Assembly (NCBI RefSeq): GCF_910594005.1
Contig: NC_057823.1
Coordinates: forward strand, 57,720,015-57,784,014
Reading direction: 5' to 3'
Length of the DNA stretch: 64,000 nucleotides
DNA from: Cervus elaphus
Taxonomy: Eukaryota > Chordata > Mammalia > Artiodactyla > Cervidae
A program made the position numbers and the translations under genes. The notes beneath the pieces are model-generated. The model was not told the origin of the DNA, did not search any database, and was given only the letters and a program-made list of their open reading frames with translations. Positions 1 to 10,016 of the stretch are shown one piece after another (position 1 is the stretch's first letter; every line of letters begins with the position of its first letter).

Positions 1-80
1 CAGGGAGGCCTGGCGTGCTGCAGTTCATGGGGTCACAAAGAGTCAAACATGACTGAGTGACTGAACTGAACTGAACTGAT
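1..80 (+). mobile_element. BovB LINE 3' end, cut by window edge
   Basis: This is the terminal part of a BovB (RTE-type) non-LTR retrotransposon. It shows the family 3' end (GAGGCCTGGCGTGCTGCAG, then an AGAGTCAAACATGACTGAG block) and finishes in the CTGAA pentanucleotide repeat that serves as the BovB tail instead of poly(A). The 5' part lies outside the window, so its length and any target duplication cannot be judged. Confidence 0.9.
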
Positions 81-136
81 TCTGCCATTGAATAAATTTA
101 TATATCTACATCTCTATCTAGACAACTGGACATTTA

Positions 137-184
137 ATGGATGGATGAATACGTAGGTAGGTAGGTAGCTAGGTAAATAAATAT
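137..184. repeat. Imperfect tetranucleotide microsatellite
   Basis: ATGG units pass into GTAG/GTAA units (TGGATGGATG, then GTAGGTAGGTAGG, then AAATAAAT). The motif shift suggests an ageing microsatellite that could still vary in length. Confidence 0.75.
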
Positions 185-460
185 GTAGAAATATATTTTT
201 AGTTAGGGAGTTGCAAAGTATTTTTTTGTCCAAGACAATATACTCTTATTTCAACAAATATCTACTGAGCAGTTGGTTTCAGCACTAATACTGAGCCTTA
301 ACACTAGTGGACACTGAAATATAGCTTCTAGAAAGAACTAAAAAACGGGTGGCAACTAAGCATTCAAATAGTATGTGACCACTTTCTGAAAGGCACTGTC
401 ATTTTTCCAAAGCTATTTTCACAAAGTCATGTTGATCACAGGGACATTTTGATGTCATTC

Positions 461-475
461 TTTTTTTTTTTTTTT
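461..475. repeat. T15 homopolymer
   Basis: An uninterrupted run of 15 T. No retroelement body is recognisable on its 3' side, so it may be the poly(A) relic of a fully decayed minus-strand insertion or simple slippage. Confidence 0.7.
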
Positions 476-834
476 GATCTAAATTAGGGGGCAGAACAGA
501 CATTCGCTCGCCCTCATTCCATCCCTGACTCCACTCAGGGGATAGAATAGGGCTCAAGGATGTCTTAGGCAGGAGGGATGAAATAAAGGTCTGAGATCTC
601 TTCAGTATCTAAAATTGGATCATTACAAATGGTTCTTACATTTTGACACATCAAAATGCCTCTATCTCAAAGTGGACATGGCAAATAATAGAGTTTAATC
701 AGTTGCATTAAAATGTAGTATTTGATGCCTGGGGCTTTTTCTTTCCTATGCATTTGTAAGCAAATGAAAAGAAAAGAACTGTAAGAATTAATCAACACAA
801 GGAATGTTAACAGAGAGGGACGTACTTGAAGCTC
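476..834. other. No recognised feature
   Basis: Unassigned sequence without a recognisable element. A short open frame on the minus strand (about 667-882) has no domain and no support as a gene. Confidence 0.5.
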
Positions 835-1010
835 AGAAGAGAGGGCATCACTGTAGAATAAGGTATTTTGAGCAGAGTTCATGTGAAGGTGAGATCCAAG
901 CTAGATCTGAAGGATAAAAAGAAAAATGACATGAGCAAAGGCACGGGGGCTTCTTTGAGGGACTGGATTGAAGTGTTCATGTTGGAGAAGAGCAAAAACT
1001 AAGGACAGGA
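835..1010 (-). mobile_element. L2 LINE fragment, decayed
   Basis: Remnants of an antisense L2 are visible: a CTGAAGGAT block, then an ATGAGCAAAGGCACGGG block, matching the reverse complement of the L2 GCCTTTGCAC motif. Divergence is high, and the assignment rests on the order of these short blocks. Confidence 0.4.
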
Positions 1011-1204
1011 AAAAAAGATTGGTGCAGAACTTCAGAAAGATTTAACAGCTAAGCTAAAGAGTTCAAACTTTTGTCCTGCTGACAAAAACGAGCCTCCGTA
1101 ACTTAGGAAACCAGTTGCATTGAGTGTTTAAAGACACTTTGCTGACAAAGGTGTGAGATGCGCCTAGTAAAATAATCAATAATTACTTTTGATCTGGTTC
1201 CACG

Positions 1205-1440
1205 CTCATTAGTAACAGTAGCTAATGTTGACTGAGTTCTTACTATGTCAAATACTGGGCTCAGTCTTCCTGTCTCACTTAACCTTTGCAACTACCCTAT
1301 GAGCTCCGTATATTATTGCTCAAGCAACAAACAATAAGTTTAGCAATCTGCCCAAATTACATGCGATCAAGAGAGTGAAGCAAAGATATGACCCCAAGAG
1401 GTGTGAGTCCAGTACCCATGACGTTAACCACGAAGCTGTC
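1205..1440 (-). mobile_element. MIR SINE, antisense
   Basis: In order it contains ACTGAGTTCTTACTATG, a CTCACTTAACCTTTGCAACTACCCTATGAG block, a TAGCAATCTGCCCAAATTACA block, and GTGAGTCCAGTACCCATGACGTTAACCAC. This is the reverse complement of the mammalian-wide interspersed repeat from its 3' end to its tRNA-like head. It is old and diverged but almost full length. Confidence 0.8.
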
Positions 1441-1553
1441 CCGCCTCTCCAAGCAACCTTGTAAGAGAACGACTTCCCTGTAAACTGCCGAAGGGAACGG
1501 CTGCTCAACTCAACAGCAGTAATGTCTTTTTACTAATGATATGACACCAGAGG

Positions 1554-1757
1554 GGTTCCCTGGTGGCTCAGATGGTAAAGAATCTGCCCACAATGCAGGA
1601 GACCCAGGTTCGATCCCTAGGTTGGTAAGATTCCCATGGGGAAGGGAATGGCTACCTACTCCAGTATTCTTGCCTGGAGAATTCCATGGACAGAGGAGCC
1701 GAGCAGGCTCTAGGGTTGCAAAGAGTCAGACACAACTGAATGACTAACACTTTCACA
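1554..1757 (+). mobile_element. Bov-tA SINE (tRNA-Glu derived)
   Basis: Nearly full length. The tRNA-Glu-like head starts GGTTCCCTGGTGGCTCAGATGG (A-box region) and holds an intact B box GGTTCGATCC at 1607-1616. The Bov-A body follows (CTACTCCAGTATTCTTGCC), then the GTTGCAAAGAGTCAGACACA 3' block and a CACTTTCAC end. The intact B box means the internal Pol III promoter is still recognisable. Confidence 0.93.
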
Positions 1758-1789
1758 TACCAGAGGCCTTCTCTTGACACCCAAACCAC

Positions 1790-2005
1790 ACCATGGACTA
1801 GCAATTCAAACCACAGCTCAACCACTTACTATTCATGTGGCCTTAGATGTATTACTCCAAGTCTCTTTGCCTCAGCTCATCCATTGGAAAACATGGAGAT
1901 TATAGCATCTCATTTCTAGGCTTGTTGTGAGAATTAAAGGAATACGTGTAAACTATTTTGAGAAGTACCTGACACCAAGTAAGCATTTAGTAAGTGTTTG
2001 TAATG
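1790..2005 (+). mobile_element. MIR SINE, sense
   Basis: Matches the MIR core in sense orientation: CAACCACTTACTATTCATGTGG, CTCTTTGCCTCAGCTCATCC, then a GGCTTGTTGTGAGAATTAAAGG block and ACCAAGTAAGCATTTAGTAAG. It sits about 350 bp from the antisense MIR upstream, with a younger Bov-tA between them. Confidence 0.82.
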
Positions 2006-2950
2006 ATCACTATGTATTTGGGGGAAATTTAATCAGTTAGCAATCCAGTTTTCAATTGGTTTCCTCTGTCATTTGGGTAGAAGAGAATGCGAAGACTCTA
2101 GCCTTGTCTGCTCAACATTTGTATTTCTTCTTACAATCTCAACTTCAAAGATTGCAGGATACTGATCATTATTCACACTGTGGTAATTTTACCAAAGAAA
2201 ATGTGATTTTGAAAAGCCTTTCTGAATATCCAGAGACCCTTATCCAAATGACAACCACTATGTGTAAGTCTGTGGACCTGTTTGAAACTGTCAAAATGGT
2301 CAGGATTTATATTAATGGAACAATCAATTCTTAACTACAGAGAAGAGAGACATTTGATAAAGTTTAACTCAAACTACCTTTTCAGGCTCACGATGCTGGA
2401 TCATATCTTCTTTCTGTCCTCTCTAGCTCCATCTATTGGATTTCTTGATCCTACCCAGAAGTTATACCCATCTTGATCTTTTCTGACACACACTTATCCA
2501 TCTGACACATACTCATATTCAGTTCCTATTGGTTGCCCAGGGAGTGTCCAGCTGTAGCTATTTCAAAATTCATCTTTATAAATTCTGACTCTCACTCTCC
2601 AAGATTACCAGGTAACTTTTTTTCCACAGCAACTAAGAAAAGAGGAAGGCATCAGAGGAAGGCTCCTTTCTTCCCCTTTCTCTTCCTCAAATTCTCTCTA
2701 AATAAATATTCCAATCCTTCCTTGAATACCTTTCTATTATTACTAGCCTGGGTATTCCCAGTTGTTGACCTTGTAAGCCTTCCTACCTTAACCCCAGCAG
2801 TCTCAAAGTTTTAACCTCTTCCTTTGAATTGCACTCATCTGTGATGGGCAATAGCCCAGATGTATAAGTCAAAATGAGCTGCTCTTGTTTTGTTTTATTT
2901 GTTGTTGTTGTTTTGATTACTTTTTCTGAAGCAGTTACATTACTGAGGCA
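2006..2950. other. No recognised feature
   Basis: Unassigned stretch. The open frames at about 2056-2334 and 2533-2814 (plus strand) lack a recognisable domain, a convincing start context or flanking exon signals, so they are not called as genes. Confidence 0.5.
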
Positions 2951-3096
2951 GTTACAAATTAACTCTGAAATCTTGGTGATGCACAGAAACAAAGGTTTAT
3001 TTCTCATTCACTGTATGTCCAAAAAGTGTTGGCAGAGGTTCTGCACTCCATGGTCACTTAGGAACATGGGCTCACGGAAAGTCTAACACCTTGCTC
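2950..3096. repeat. Possible ancient repeat, 5' half (split by Bov-tA)
   Basis: The block AAACAAAGGTTTATTTCTCA, followed by a CTGTATGTCC and TGGCAGAGGTTCTGCACTCC order, resembles a widely dispersed old mammalian repeat. I cannot name the family. The matching second half appears to resume after the Bov-tA at about 3300. Confidence 0.3.
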
Positions 3097-3299
3097 TTGT
3101 TGTTTAGTTGCTAAGTTGTGTGGGACTCTTTTGCAACCCCACTGACTATAGCCCACCAGGCTCCTCTATCAATTTCCCAGGCAAGTACACTGGAGTGAGT
3201 TGCCATTTCCTTCTCCAGGGGATTTTCCCAACCTAGGGATTAAACCTGTGTCTCTTGCATTGCAGTCAGATTCTTTACTGCTGAGCCAACAGGGAAGTT
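3097..3299 (-). mobile_element. Bov-tA SINE, antisense
   Basis: Reads TTGTTGTTTAGTTGCTAAG, then the reversed Bov-A body (TGCCATTTCCTTCTCCAGGG), and ends in the reversed tRNA-like head (GAGCCAACAGGGAAGT). The B-box region (GGGATTAAACC) is mutated, so Pol III activity is unlikely. Confidence 0.92.
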
Positions 3300-3420
3300 G
3301 CCTCTAATATCTTACAATGTCACCATCTCACACAGAATTTCAGGAGTGTCTGAAATTTTCTGGCAGGGCCAGAGAAGAGTGAGAGGGACTCATGACATTC
3401 ATTCTGTGCATAGCACAGCC
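3300..3420. repeat. Possible ancient repeat, 3' half
   Basis: Continues the pattern seen before the Bov-tA, with a TCTGGCAGGGCCAGAGAAGAG block and a following GAGGGACTCATGACA block. Family not identified, and the continuity across the SINE is an inference. Confidence 0.25.
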
Positions 3421-3888
3421 CCTGCCCACCCAAGTATTCCCCACTTAGAAGGGCCTATATTTGGTTCAGTGCTCAGCTGTAGCCATCTTGAAATTTTAAG
3501 TTTTGAGTAAAAGGCCTCATATTTTAACTTTTCACTGGGATTCACAGATTGTGTAGTCAATCCAGAGGGTTCCATAGGAATTCTTAATGGCCGTGTTTTC
3601 CATCTATCCCACTCTGGCCAGTACTCAGGCCAGGGCCTTGATTTTTGCAAGGGTAGTGGGAACTGTAGCTTTTAATACTTTATGTGTTGGTGAAGACAAA
3701 GTATTTTCCTTGTCTCCTGAACTTTCCTAAGCAACAGCACAGATCCCACTATGGTTAGAGTTAAATAGACAAATAAAGAAACACTGCTGCCCAGGATGTT
3801 GATTGCTTCCCATAAACCCTGGTGTATGATTACATGGAAGAACCCAGAAACTTCTGCCTGCTCTCCAGAAGCTTATTTCTAAAGTAAT
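3421..3888. other. No recognised feature
   Basis: Unassigned. A minus-strand open frame overlaps 3399-3650 but has no recognisable domain. Confidence 0.45.
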
Positions 3889-4055
3889 GCTTTTCACACT
3901 TTAATGTGCATGCAAATCTCCTGAGTGAAATGGAGATTCAGAATTGATAACTCTGAAAAGGAACAGCTATTCTGCATTTTTAATAAATTCTCAAGCAATC
4001 CTGGTGCTACTAGCCTATAGAACCCTACCTTAGGAAGCAAGGTTCTAGATAATGC
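3889..4055 (+). mobile_element. MER5A-like DNA transposon remnant (hAT-Charlie)
   Basis: The head reads ATGCTTTTCACACTTTAATGTGCATGCAAATCTCCTGAG, matching MER5A. It continues with ATTCTGCATTTTTAATAAATTC and CAAGCAATCCTGGTGCTACTAG, then an AGGAAGCAAGGTTCTAG end. The element is a short non-autonomous hAT with no coding capacity and is clearly an old insertion. Confidence 0.8.
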
Positions 4056-4271
4056 TATGAAACAAAAATATGTAAAGTAACAAGTTAATACAATACATAT
4101 TTAAATTCATTTCTGCTAAATACTCATCTGGTGAAAAAAAAGGTTAAAAGTTTTTGTAATTATAAATAAAATTCGATAAAATTAAGTTGTGTTTTTTTTT
4201 TCCTGCTGGACGTCTATCTTCCAGCAAGTTTCTTTTCTGTTGCATTACCATTATGCTTGCATTCTTAATGT

Positions 4272-4447
4272 TGCTTTTGTTCAGTTGTTGTGTCTGACTC
4301 TTTGCCACCCCCATGGACTGCAGCACACCAGGCTTCCCTGTCCTTCACTATCTCCTGGAGTTTGCTCAGACTCATGTCCATTGAGTCGGTGACACCATCA
4401 AATCATCTCATCTTCTGTCATCCCCTTCTCTTCCTGCCCTCAATCTT
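4272..4447 (-). mobile_element. BovB LINE 3' fragment, antisense
   Basis: Begins with TTCAGTTGTTGTGTCTGACTC and runs through GGACTGCAGCACACCAGGC, CTCCTGGAGTTTGCTCAGAC and a CCCCTTCTCTTCCTGCCCTCAATCTT block, then stops. It therefore keeps only about the last 175 bp of BovB, a typical 5' truncation. Confidence 0.9.
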
Positions 4448-5041
4448 AATGTGAGAGAGGAGGAAAGAAACCTCATCTCATCTGCAGGTTTATTCTTGGT
4501 CTGCTTCCATAATAGACATTGCCAGAGAATAGTGATTAATGCTTTATTTGTGAAAACCTGCTCACCTGAGAATGCGCAATTTGGCAAAATCTTCTGCTGC
4601 ATCTGTTCTCAGACAATAGCCCCTTTGTTCTGTCCAGCCAGACTACAATGGCTACTGTAGGTTCTCATAAGGTGGCTCTGGCAGGAAAGAGGTTGGAAAG
4701 TGGGCTCATCTGGAATGGCAACAGGAGGACAGATTTTCACTTCCATGGTATATGGTTTGACTCTATAGGTAAGCAACAGCCTGGCTATGCAGAGAATATT
4801 CATTCTGTTTCTCTCCCACTTTTCACTTCCCCAAAATTCACAGCATAATATTAATTAACTAGTTTCAAGGTTTAAAAACTAAGAAAGGTCAAAAGGTTTG
4901 CTGAAGGATTAGGGTAGAGTTTAATATAATAAAGAAACAAAGTCAAATAAATTCTCTGAAAAAATTCAATGCAAAGACTGCCTTAAAACTCAATGTTAAA
5001 AAACAAAGATGTCTGACAGCCTACCCCATCACTTCATAGCA
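4448..5041. other. No recognised feature
   Basis: Unassigned sequence between two BovB fragments. Several overlapping short open frames occur on both strands here, none with a recognisable domain. Confidence 0.45.
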
Positions 5042-5568
5042 AGTTCAGTTCAGTTGCTCAGTCGTGTCCAACTCTTTGTGATCCCATGGACTACAGCACT
5101 CCAGGCTTCCCTGTCCATTTCTAACTCCTGGAGTTTACTCAAACTCATGTCCATCGAGTCCATCCAACCATCTCATCCTTTGTCATCCCCTTCTCCTCCC
5201 GCCTTCAATCTTTCCCAGCATCAGGGTCTTTTCAAATGAGTCTATTCTTAGCATCAGGTGGCCAAAGTATTGAAGTTTCAGCATCAGCATCAGTACTTCC
5301 AATGAATATTCAGGACTGATTTCCTTTAGAATAGACTAGTTTGATCTCCTTGCAGTCCAAGAGACTCTCAAGAGTCTTCTCCAACACTACAGTTCAAAAG
5401 CATCAATTCTTCGGTGCTCAGTTTTCTTTATAGTCCAACTCTCACATCCATACATGACTACTGGAAAAATTGTAGCTTTGACTAGACAGACCTTTGTTGG
5501 CAAAGTAACAACTCTGCTTTTTAATATGCTATCTAGTTTTGTCACAACTTTTCTTCCAAGGAGCAAGT
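5042..5568 (-). mobile_element. BovB LINE 3' fragment, antisense (left arm of inverted pair)
   Basis: Starts with the reversed tail AGTTCAGTTCAGTTGCTCAG and runs through the reversed RT C-terminal region to TTTTCTTCCAAGGAGCAAG, about 525 bp. It directly abuts a plus-strand BovB, so the two elements lie 5' to 5' with their 3' tails outward. Its private substitutions differ from those in its partner. Confidence 0.95.
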
Positions 5569-6205
5569 GAAGGGGAAAAAGTGGAAATAGTGACAGATTT
5601 TATTTTCTTGGGCTCCAAAATCACTGCAAATGGTGACTGCAGCCATGAAATTAAAAGATGCTTGCTTGCTCCTTGGAAGGAAAGTTATGAAAAACCTAGT
5701 CACCATATTAAAAAGCAGAGACATCACTTGGCAAACAAAGGTCTGTATAGTCAAAGCTATAGTTTTCCCGGTAGTCATGTACAGATGTGAGAGTTGGACC
5801 CTAAAGAAGACTGAGAGCCAAAGAATTGATGCTTTTGAATTATGGTGCTGGAGAAGACTCTTGAGAGTCCTTTGGACATCAAGGACATCGAAACCAGTCA
5901 ATCCTACAAGAAATCAACCCTGAATATTCATTGGAAGGACTGTTGATGAAGCTAAAGCTCTGATATTTTGGCCACCTGATGTGAGGAGCTGACTCATTGG
6001 AAAAGACCCTGATGCTGGGAAAGACTGAGGGCAAGAGGAGAAGGGAGCAACAGAGGATGAGATGGTTAGATGGCATCAAGGATTCAATGGACATGAGTTT
6101 GAGCAAACTCTGGGAGATAGTGAAGGACAGGGAAGCCTGGCATGCTGCAGTCCCATGGGTTCACAAAGTCAGACACAACTTAACAACTGAACAGCAACAA
6201 CAAAT
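5569..6205 (+). mobile_element. BovB LINE 3' fragment, sense (right arm of inverted pair)
   Basis: Starts in the region encoding the RT C-terminal part (ATAGTGACAGATTTTATTTT, then the GCTCCAAAATCACTGCA block) and ends in ACACAACTTAACAACTGAAC plus a CAACAACAA tail. It is about 95 bp longer at its 5' side than the inverted neighbour. Frameshifts and stops interrupt its reading frame. Confidence 0.95.
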
Positions 6206-6394
6206 TCTCTGAACTAGCCCCCATTTTTCAGTTGGTAAGGGAATCAGTGACCATCAAGAGCCCATAGTACCCTAGACTCTTTTCCTAATGGCCATTTCAA
6301 AGTGTCTATTTTCCAATTGCAGCTTGAATATCCTGGCCGTAAGTGAATAGAGTACACAGGATAGCTCTGCAACAGTTGTTCAAAGCATTTTCAA
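6206..6394. other. No recognised feature
   Basis: Nothing recognised between the BovB tail and a possible MIR. Confidence 0.4.
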
Positions 6395-6600
6395 TTATAT
6401 CATTTTATATTTAGGGGATATTTGAAATAGGCAGAGAACATGAGAACTTTGTTATGGGAGGAAAAAGAGATTCCAGAATGGTGACTCAGCTGAGAACACA
6501 GCTCTACTCAGCAACAGAGTTGGGACTGAATCCCTTTGTCTTTCATAAGACTGAAGAACACATCCCTATCTGCCTAGCCTTGCATTCTAGGAGCCTCACT
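6395..6600 (-). mobile_element. Possible MIR SINE, antisense
   Basis: The order GGTGACTCAGCTGAG, then CAGAGTTGGGACTGAATCCC, then a TTTGTCTTTCATAAGACT block is like the tRNA-side half of a reversed MIR. Divergence is strong, and chance similarity is possible. Confidence 0.35.
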
Positions 6601-6684
6601 CCATCTTTCACTTTTTGTATTTCATGTAAGTAGCACTGTAAAATTCATTTGGTTTAGTTTGCTAAACCTAAAGGAGCCAATGTT

Positions 6685-6965
6685 TTTAAAAAAGCTTTAT
6701 TGAAATAAAATTTCAGTAAATTCACTCTACAGTTCACCGATTTTAAAGTGTACAATTCAACGTTTTTTAGTACATTTGCAGCTGTACAACCACCACCACG
6801 ATTGAACTGAGAACATTTCAGCACTCCAAAAAGGAATCTCTGTTACCCATTAGCATCCATTTCCCATTACTCTCTAAACCACTTTCCTACACACCCTCAC
6901 CTCTAGGACACAAATCACTCATCCTCTTTTCATTGCTAATGGATTTACCTATTTTCCACTAATAG
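6685..6965 (-). mobile_element. Ancient L1 3'-region fragment, antisense
   Basis: TTTAAAGTGTACAATTCAACG, CAGCTGTACAACCACCACCAC, CTCCAAAAAGGAATCTC and CATTAGCATCCATTTCCC, in that order, match the reverse complement of the 3' untranslated part of old mammalian L1 (L1M group). It ends near ATGGATTTACCTATTTTCC. Confidence 0.7.
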
Positions 6966-7164
6966 CTTTTATTTTTCTAATTTGCAAGAAGAAGAAAATG
7001 GAAAGAAGAAAATCTGTTTTTCATCTACTAAAGACAACTTAGAGTTATGTATTTGCTTTTGGAATACAGTGTTACAAATTACAAAATTAGTTAAGTGTGG
7101 AAATTTTTCAAGAAAGTAACTGAAAGAGTTAAAGGAGTTTTGAAGGGACATTTAAAAATATTTC

Positions 7165-7460
7165 TAACTCATTATTAAAATCTTCAAAAATACAAAAGAG
7201 TATAAAAAATAATACATTATACTTTCATTTACCATATAAGAGTCAACAGTGATTAAGATTTTGCCATATAGCTTTAATTTTTCTTGTGTATCATTTCAAA
7301 GTAAGTTGCCTATCATTCTTGTCACTCAAAATTAAGGACAAGTTTCCTACATACTATTATAGCACCTAAAACATTAGCACTGTGAATTTGTTCTTTATTT
7401 GTATTGAGATTCTAACATTTAATAAGGGAAATTTATGTAATTTATGCATATTGCTGTTTT
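7165..7460 (-). mobile_element. Ancient L1 3'-region fragment, antisense
   Basis: AAATACAAAAGAGTATAAAA, a GATTTTGCCATATAGCTT block, CATTTCAAAGTAAGTTGCC and AAAATTAAGGACAAG occur in the order found in the reversed 3' part of ancient L1 (L1ME-type). It is very AT-rich and diverged. Confidence 0.5.
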
Positions 7461-8034
7461 TAGTCATCTTTTACTCTGTGTATATTGTTTGACTTTGAAT
7501 TTTGTACTTTGCTATTGTTTTTATTGTAATTTTTATTTTATGGCTTGTAATTTGTTTTCTCTGATCTCAAAAGATAAATTTAGAAAATTATAACTAGGCT
7601 CTAAATCTTCCCATTTGTTAATAAACTCTGCAATCATTCTTAAATCTGTTTATGCACATGCATGTTTCTAATAAGAAAGAATACCTCCAACTCTTATTTA
7701 TATAAAGTGAAAAACTATGAATATTTTAATTTCAATTTCTTCAGCTTTTTCCTCTCCATGACTAATTTACCTGAAAGTCCTGAAATTTGTTTGCCCTTTT
7801 CTTTTTTCTTTTTCCCTTTTTCTGTAGCTATGGTACCAATTAGACTTTCTTTCTGGAAATGGCACATACTCACACATCAAGTACTCAAGTACATACTCAA
7901 GTATCAAGTGGCAGTTTCAAATATAGTTGACAAGATGCAAGTTCTGGAAATAACCTACAAGTCCATGAACAATGTTAAATAGATACATTTGACATAGACT
8001 GCTCCGCTGAATCTACATGAGGCATGGAGGACAC
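7461..8034. other. AT-rich, no recognised feature
   Basis: T-rich sequence with a plus-strand open frame at about 7662-7982 whose translation is low-complexity (Phe-rich) and not gene-like. Confidence 0.45.
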
Positions 8035-8180
8035 TGAAAGTGGTAATGATGGGTATGTTAATTAGCTTGACTGTGGTGATCATTTAATAACGTAATGTAT
8101 ATCAAAACATTAAGTTGTACATCTTATATATATATATGACTTTTAAATCTCAATTATACATTAATAAAACTGTTAAAACA
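8035..8180 (+). mobile_element. L1 3' end, sense
   Basis: GGTATGTTAATTAGCTTGAC, GTGGTGATCATTTAATAACG, ATTAAGTTGTACATCTTATA and CAATTATACATTAATAAAAC form the typical terminal block of an older mammalian L1. An (AT)n stretch at about 8127-8138 has expanded inside it. Confidence 0.65.
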
Positions 8181-9446
8181 TAAAACTTAAAATTCATAAT
8201 TTCCTTTTATTACATGATAGTAATAGTAGTAATATTATCTGTGCTCTTGAGATTATTTAACTCTCCTATGTATATATGGTAGAACCACTGTATAATGGTG
8301 TGCTACTGTTTTTCTCTTCCCAACTCCACTTTTGTTGTTTGAAATTAGCTATGGTAAAAGTATTTGCATCACAGGAACCAGCGAACATCTATAAATCTGG
8401 GCCTGGTTACTGTTTTTTGTTTTGTTTTTCACTGTATAGACTAACCAAGTGGAGAAAATGCCAGTAATGTGAATTAAAGTTTTGCTATAAATATGACATT
8501 ATGAATAGCACAAAAAGAAAATATCCTTCCAGCATCCAAAATTATTATATGAACCCAAAGAAATTCCTCATTCTGTTGACAAACTAGTGATATTCTGACA
8601 TGTGTCTTTCTTGTTTTCTTTGCTCTTACTCAATAACATAAAGAAAAATATCATCCGACATGCATGTGGGAACTACACTTGAAGACTCAATTGTTAAACA
8701 TTTACCAGCACACCACTGTGTCAATTTTCCAAACATACATCATGTCACTGAAAGTACTACCTCTTCCCTCCACTTTCAATGTGCAAGACCTAGAATCCTG
8801 ATGCAGAACTAATTTAAAATATTTATTAGACAGGCTTGAAGTAAGGGTGTAGATAAAAATACACAAACAAATCCTATAACCATGATCACTGCCTGCAATT
8901 TTCACAATGCATTCTGTATTTACTAGAGCTTCATTAGATCTAGATCTGAGAATTAGGGTTACTCATGGAGCAAGGTACATTTCTACTAGGGAAACAGCTT
9001 AAAAAAAATTCACATTTCCCAGCTTGTTTGAAGGAACCCCACTTATGTCAGTTCCTAAAGCCATTTCATGTAAAAGGAGAGCTTCTGTCAAAATCACCAG
9101 CAAAGTTTGCTCCCTCACTGAAAATGTATATGCTTGGAAATGATATCTCATTTCATTCTTTCTCTCTCATTTACCACAATGCCATTTAACTTTGAAGAAT
9201 ATAGTCTTGCTCTCACTAATCATCACATTTCTCAAAGACCATTTTATCTAAGAAGAAATCACATTCCATCAGGCCATTTCTTGCCCTTTTGGAATCCGCC
9301 CCCTAGCTGAGAGTGGTAGAAGGAAATGGTTTCTGTTTGGAAAACCAGTGGTTTGAAAGTAAAAGGTCATTAGTAAATAACTGGGGAGCCAGTGTGGACT
9401 CAGGGCAATTCCTTGCATTTGACCAGTTTAAAACATGCTCTCATAT
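8181..9446. other. No recognised feature
   Basis: About 1.3 kb that I cannot assign. Short open frames (for example 8965-9189 plus, 8702-8905 minus) show no domain. It could contain very old repeats beyond recognition by eye. Confidence 0.4.
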
Positions 9447-9447
9447 A

Positions 9448-9648
9448 CGTCTCTGATGGCTCAATTGGTAAAGAACCTGCTCTTGCCAATGCAGGAGACA
9501 CAAGAGGTGCAGGTTCTATCCCTGGGTCAGGAAGATCCCCTGGAGAAGGAAATGGCAACCCACTCAGTATTCTTGTCTGAAAAATCCCATAGACAGAGGT
9601 CACAAAGAGTCAGACACAACTGAGTGCACATGCACACACACACACTCA
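9448..9648 (+). mobile_element. Bov-tA SINE with CA-rich tail
   Basis: The tRNA-like head (GATGGCTCAATTGGTAAAG) carries an 8-base insertion before a mutated B box. The Bov-A body follows (GGCAACCCACTCAGTATTC) with an internal deletion before GTCACAAAGAGTCAGACACA. The tail has become a short CA repeat (ACACACACACAC). Confidence 0.9.
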
Positions 9649-9795
9649 TATACATCATCCCATTGGGTCCTGACATTTGTATTTGAAGGCATCAGTTCAT
9701 ATTAACATTTTTTTTCCAGAACACACTGAGCATAAAAGTTAGATAAGACATTATTGTAATGCAGAGTGGTGGGTTTTTAAATGGTCCTATGATGG

Positions 9796-10009
9796 CCTTC
9801 CGTGGTGGCTCAGCGGTAAAGAATCCGCCTGCAATGCGGGAGACATAGGTTTAATCCCTGTGTTGGGAAGATCCCTTGGAGAAGGAGTTGGCAACCCACT
9901 CCAGTATTCTTGCCTGGGGAATCCTATGGACAGAGGAGCTTGGTGGGCTACAGTCCATGGGGTCTCGGACTTGGACACAACTGAGCGATTAAACAGCAGC
10001 AGGAGTAGC
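9796..10009 (+). mobile_element. Bov-tA SINE
   Basis: Full-length copy from CCTTCCGTGGTGGCTCAGCG to AACAGCAGCAGGAG. The B box is changed (GGTTTAATCC). A 7-bp direct repeat ATGATGG flanks it (9789-9795 and 10010-10016), probably the target-site duplication. Confidence 0.93.
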
Positions 10010-10016
10010 ATGATGG

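Noticed and set aside
137..184. CRISPR-like or regulatory tandem array
   Set aside because: Units are 4 bp without spacers, so it is a plain microsatellite. No CRISPR is expected in a vertebrate genome.
1554..1640. tRNA-Glu gene
   Set aside because: The A and B boxes belong to the Bov-tA SINE head. There is no complete cloverleaf, and the Bov-A body follows directly.
5042..6205. Foldback (self-primed cDNA) origin for the BovB inverted pair
   Set aside because: The arms carry different private substitutions relative to other BovB copies (for example around the TGATGCTGAAGCTGAAG block), which favours two independent insertions.
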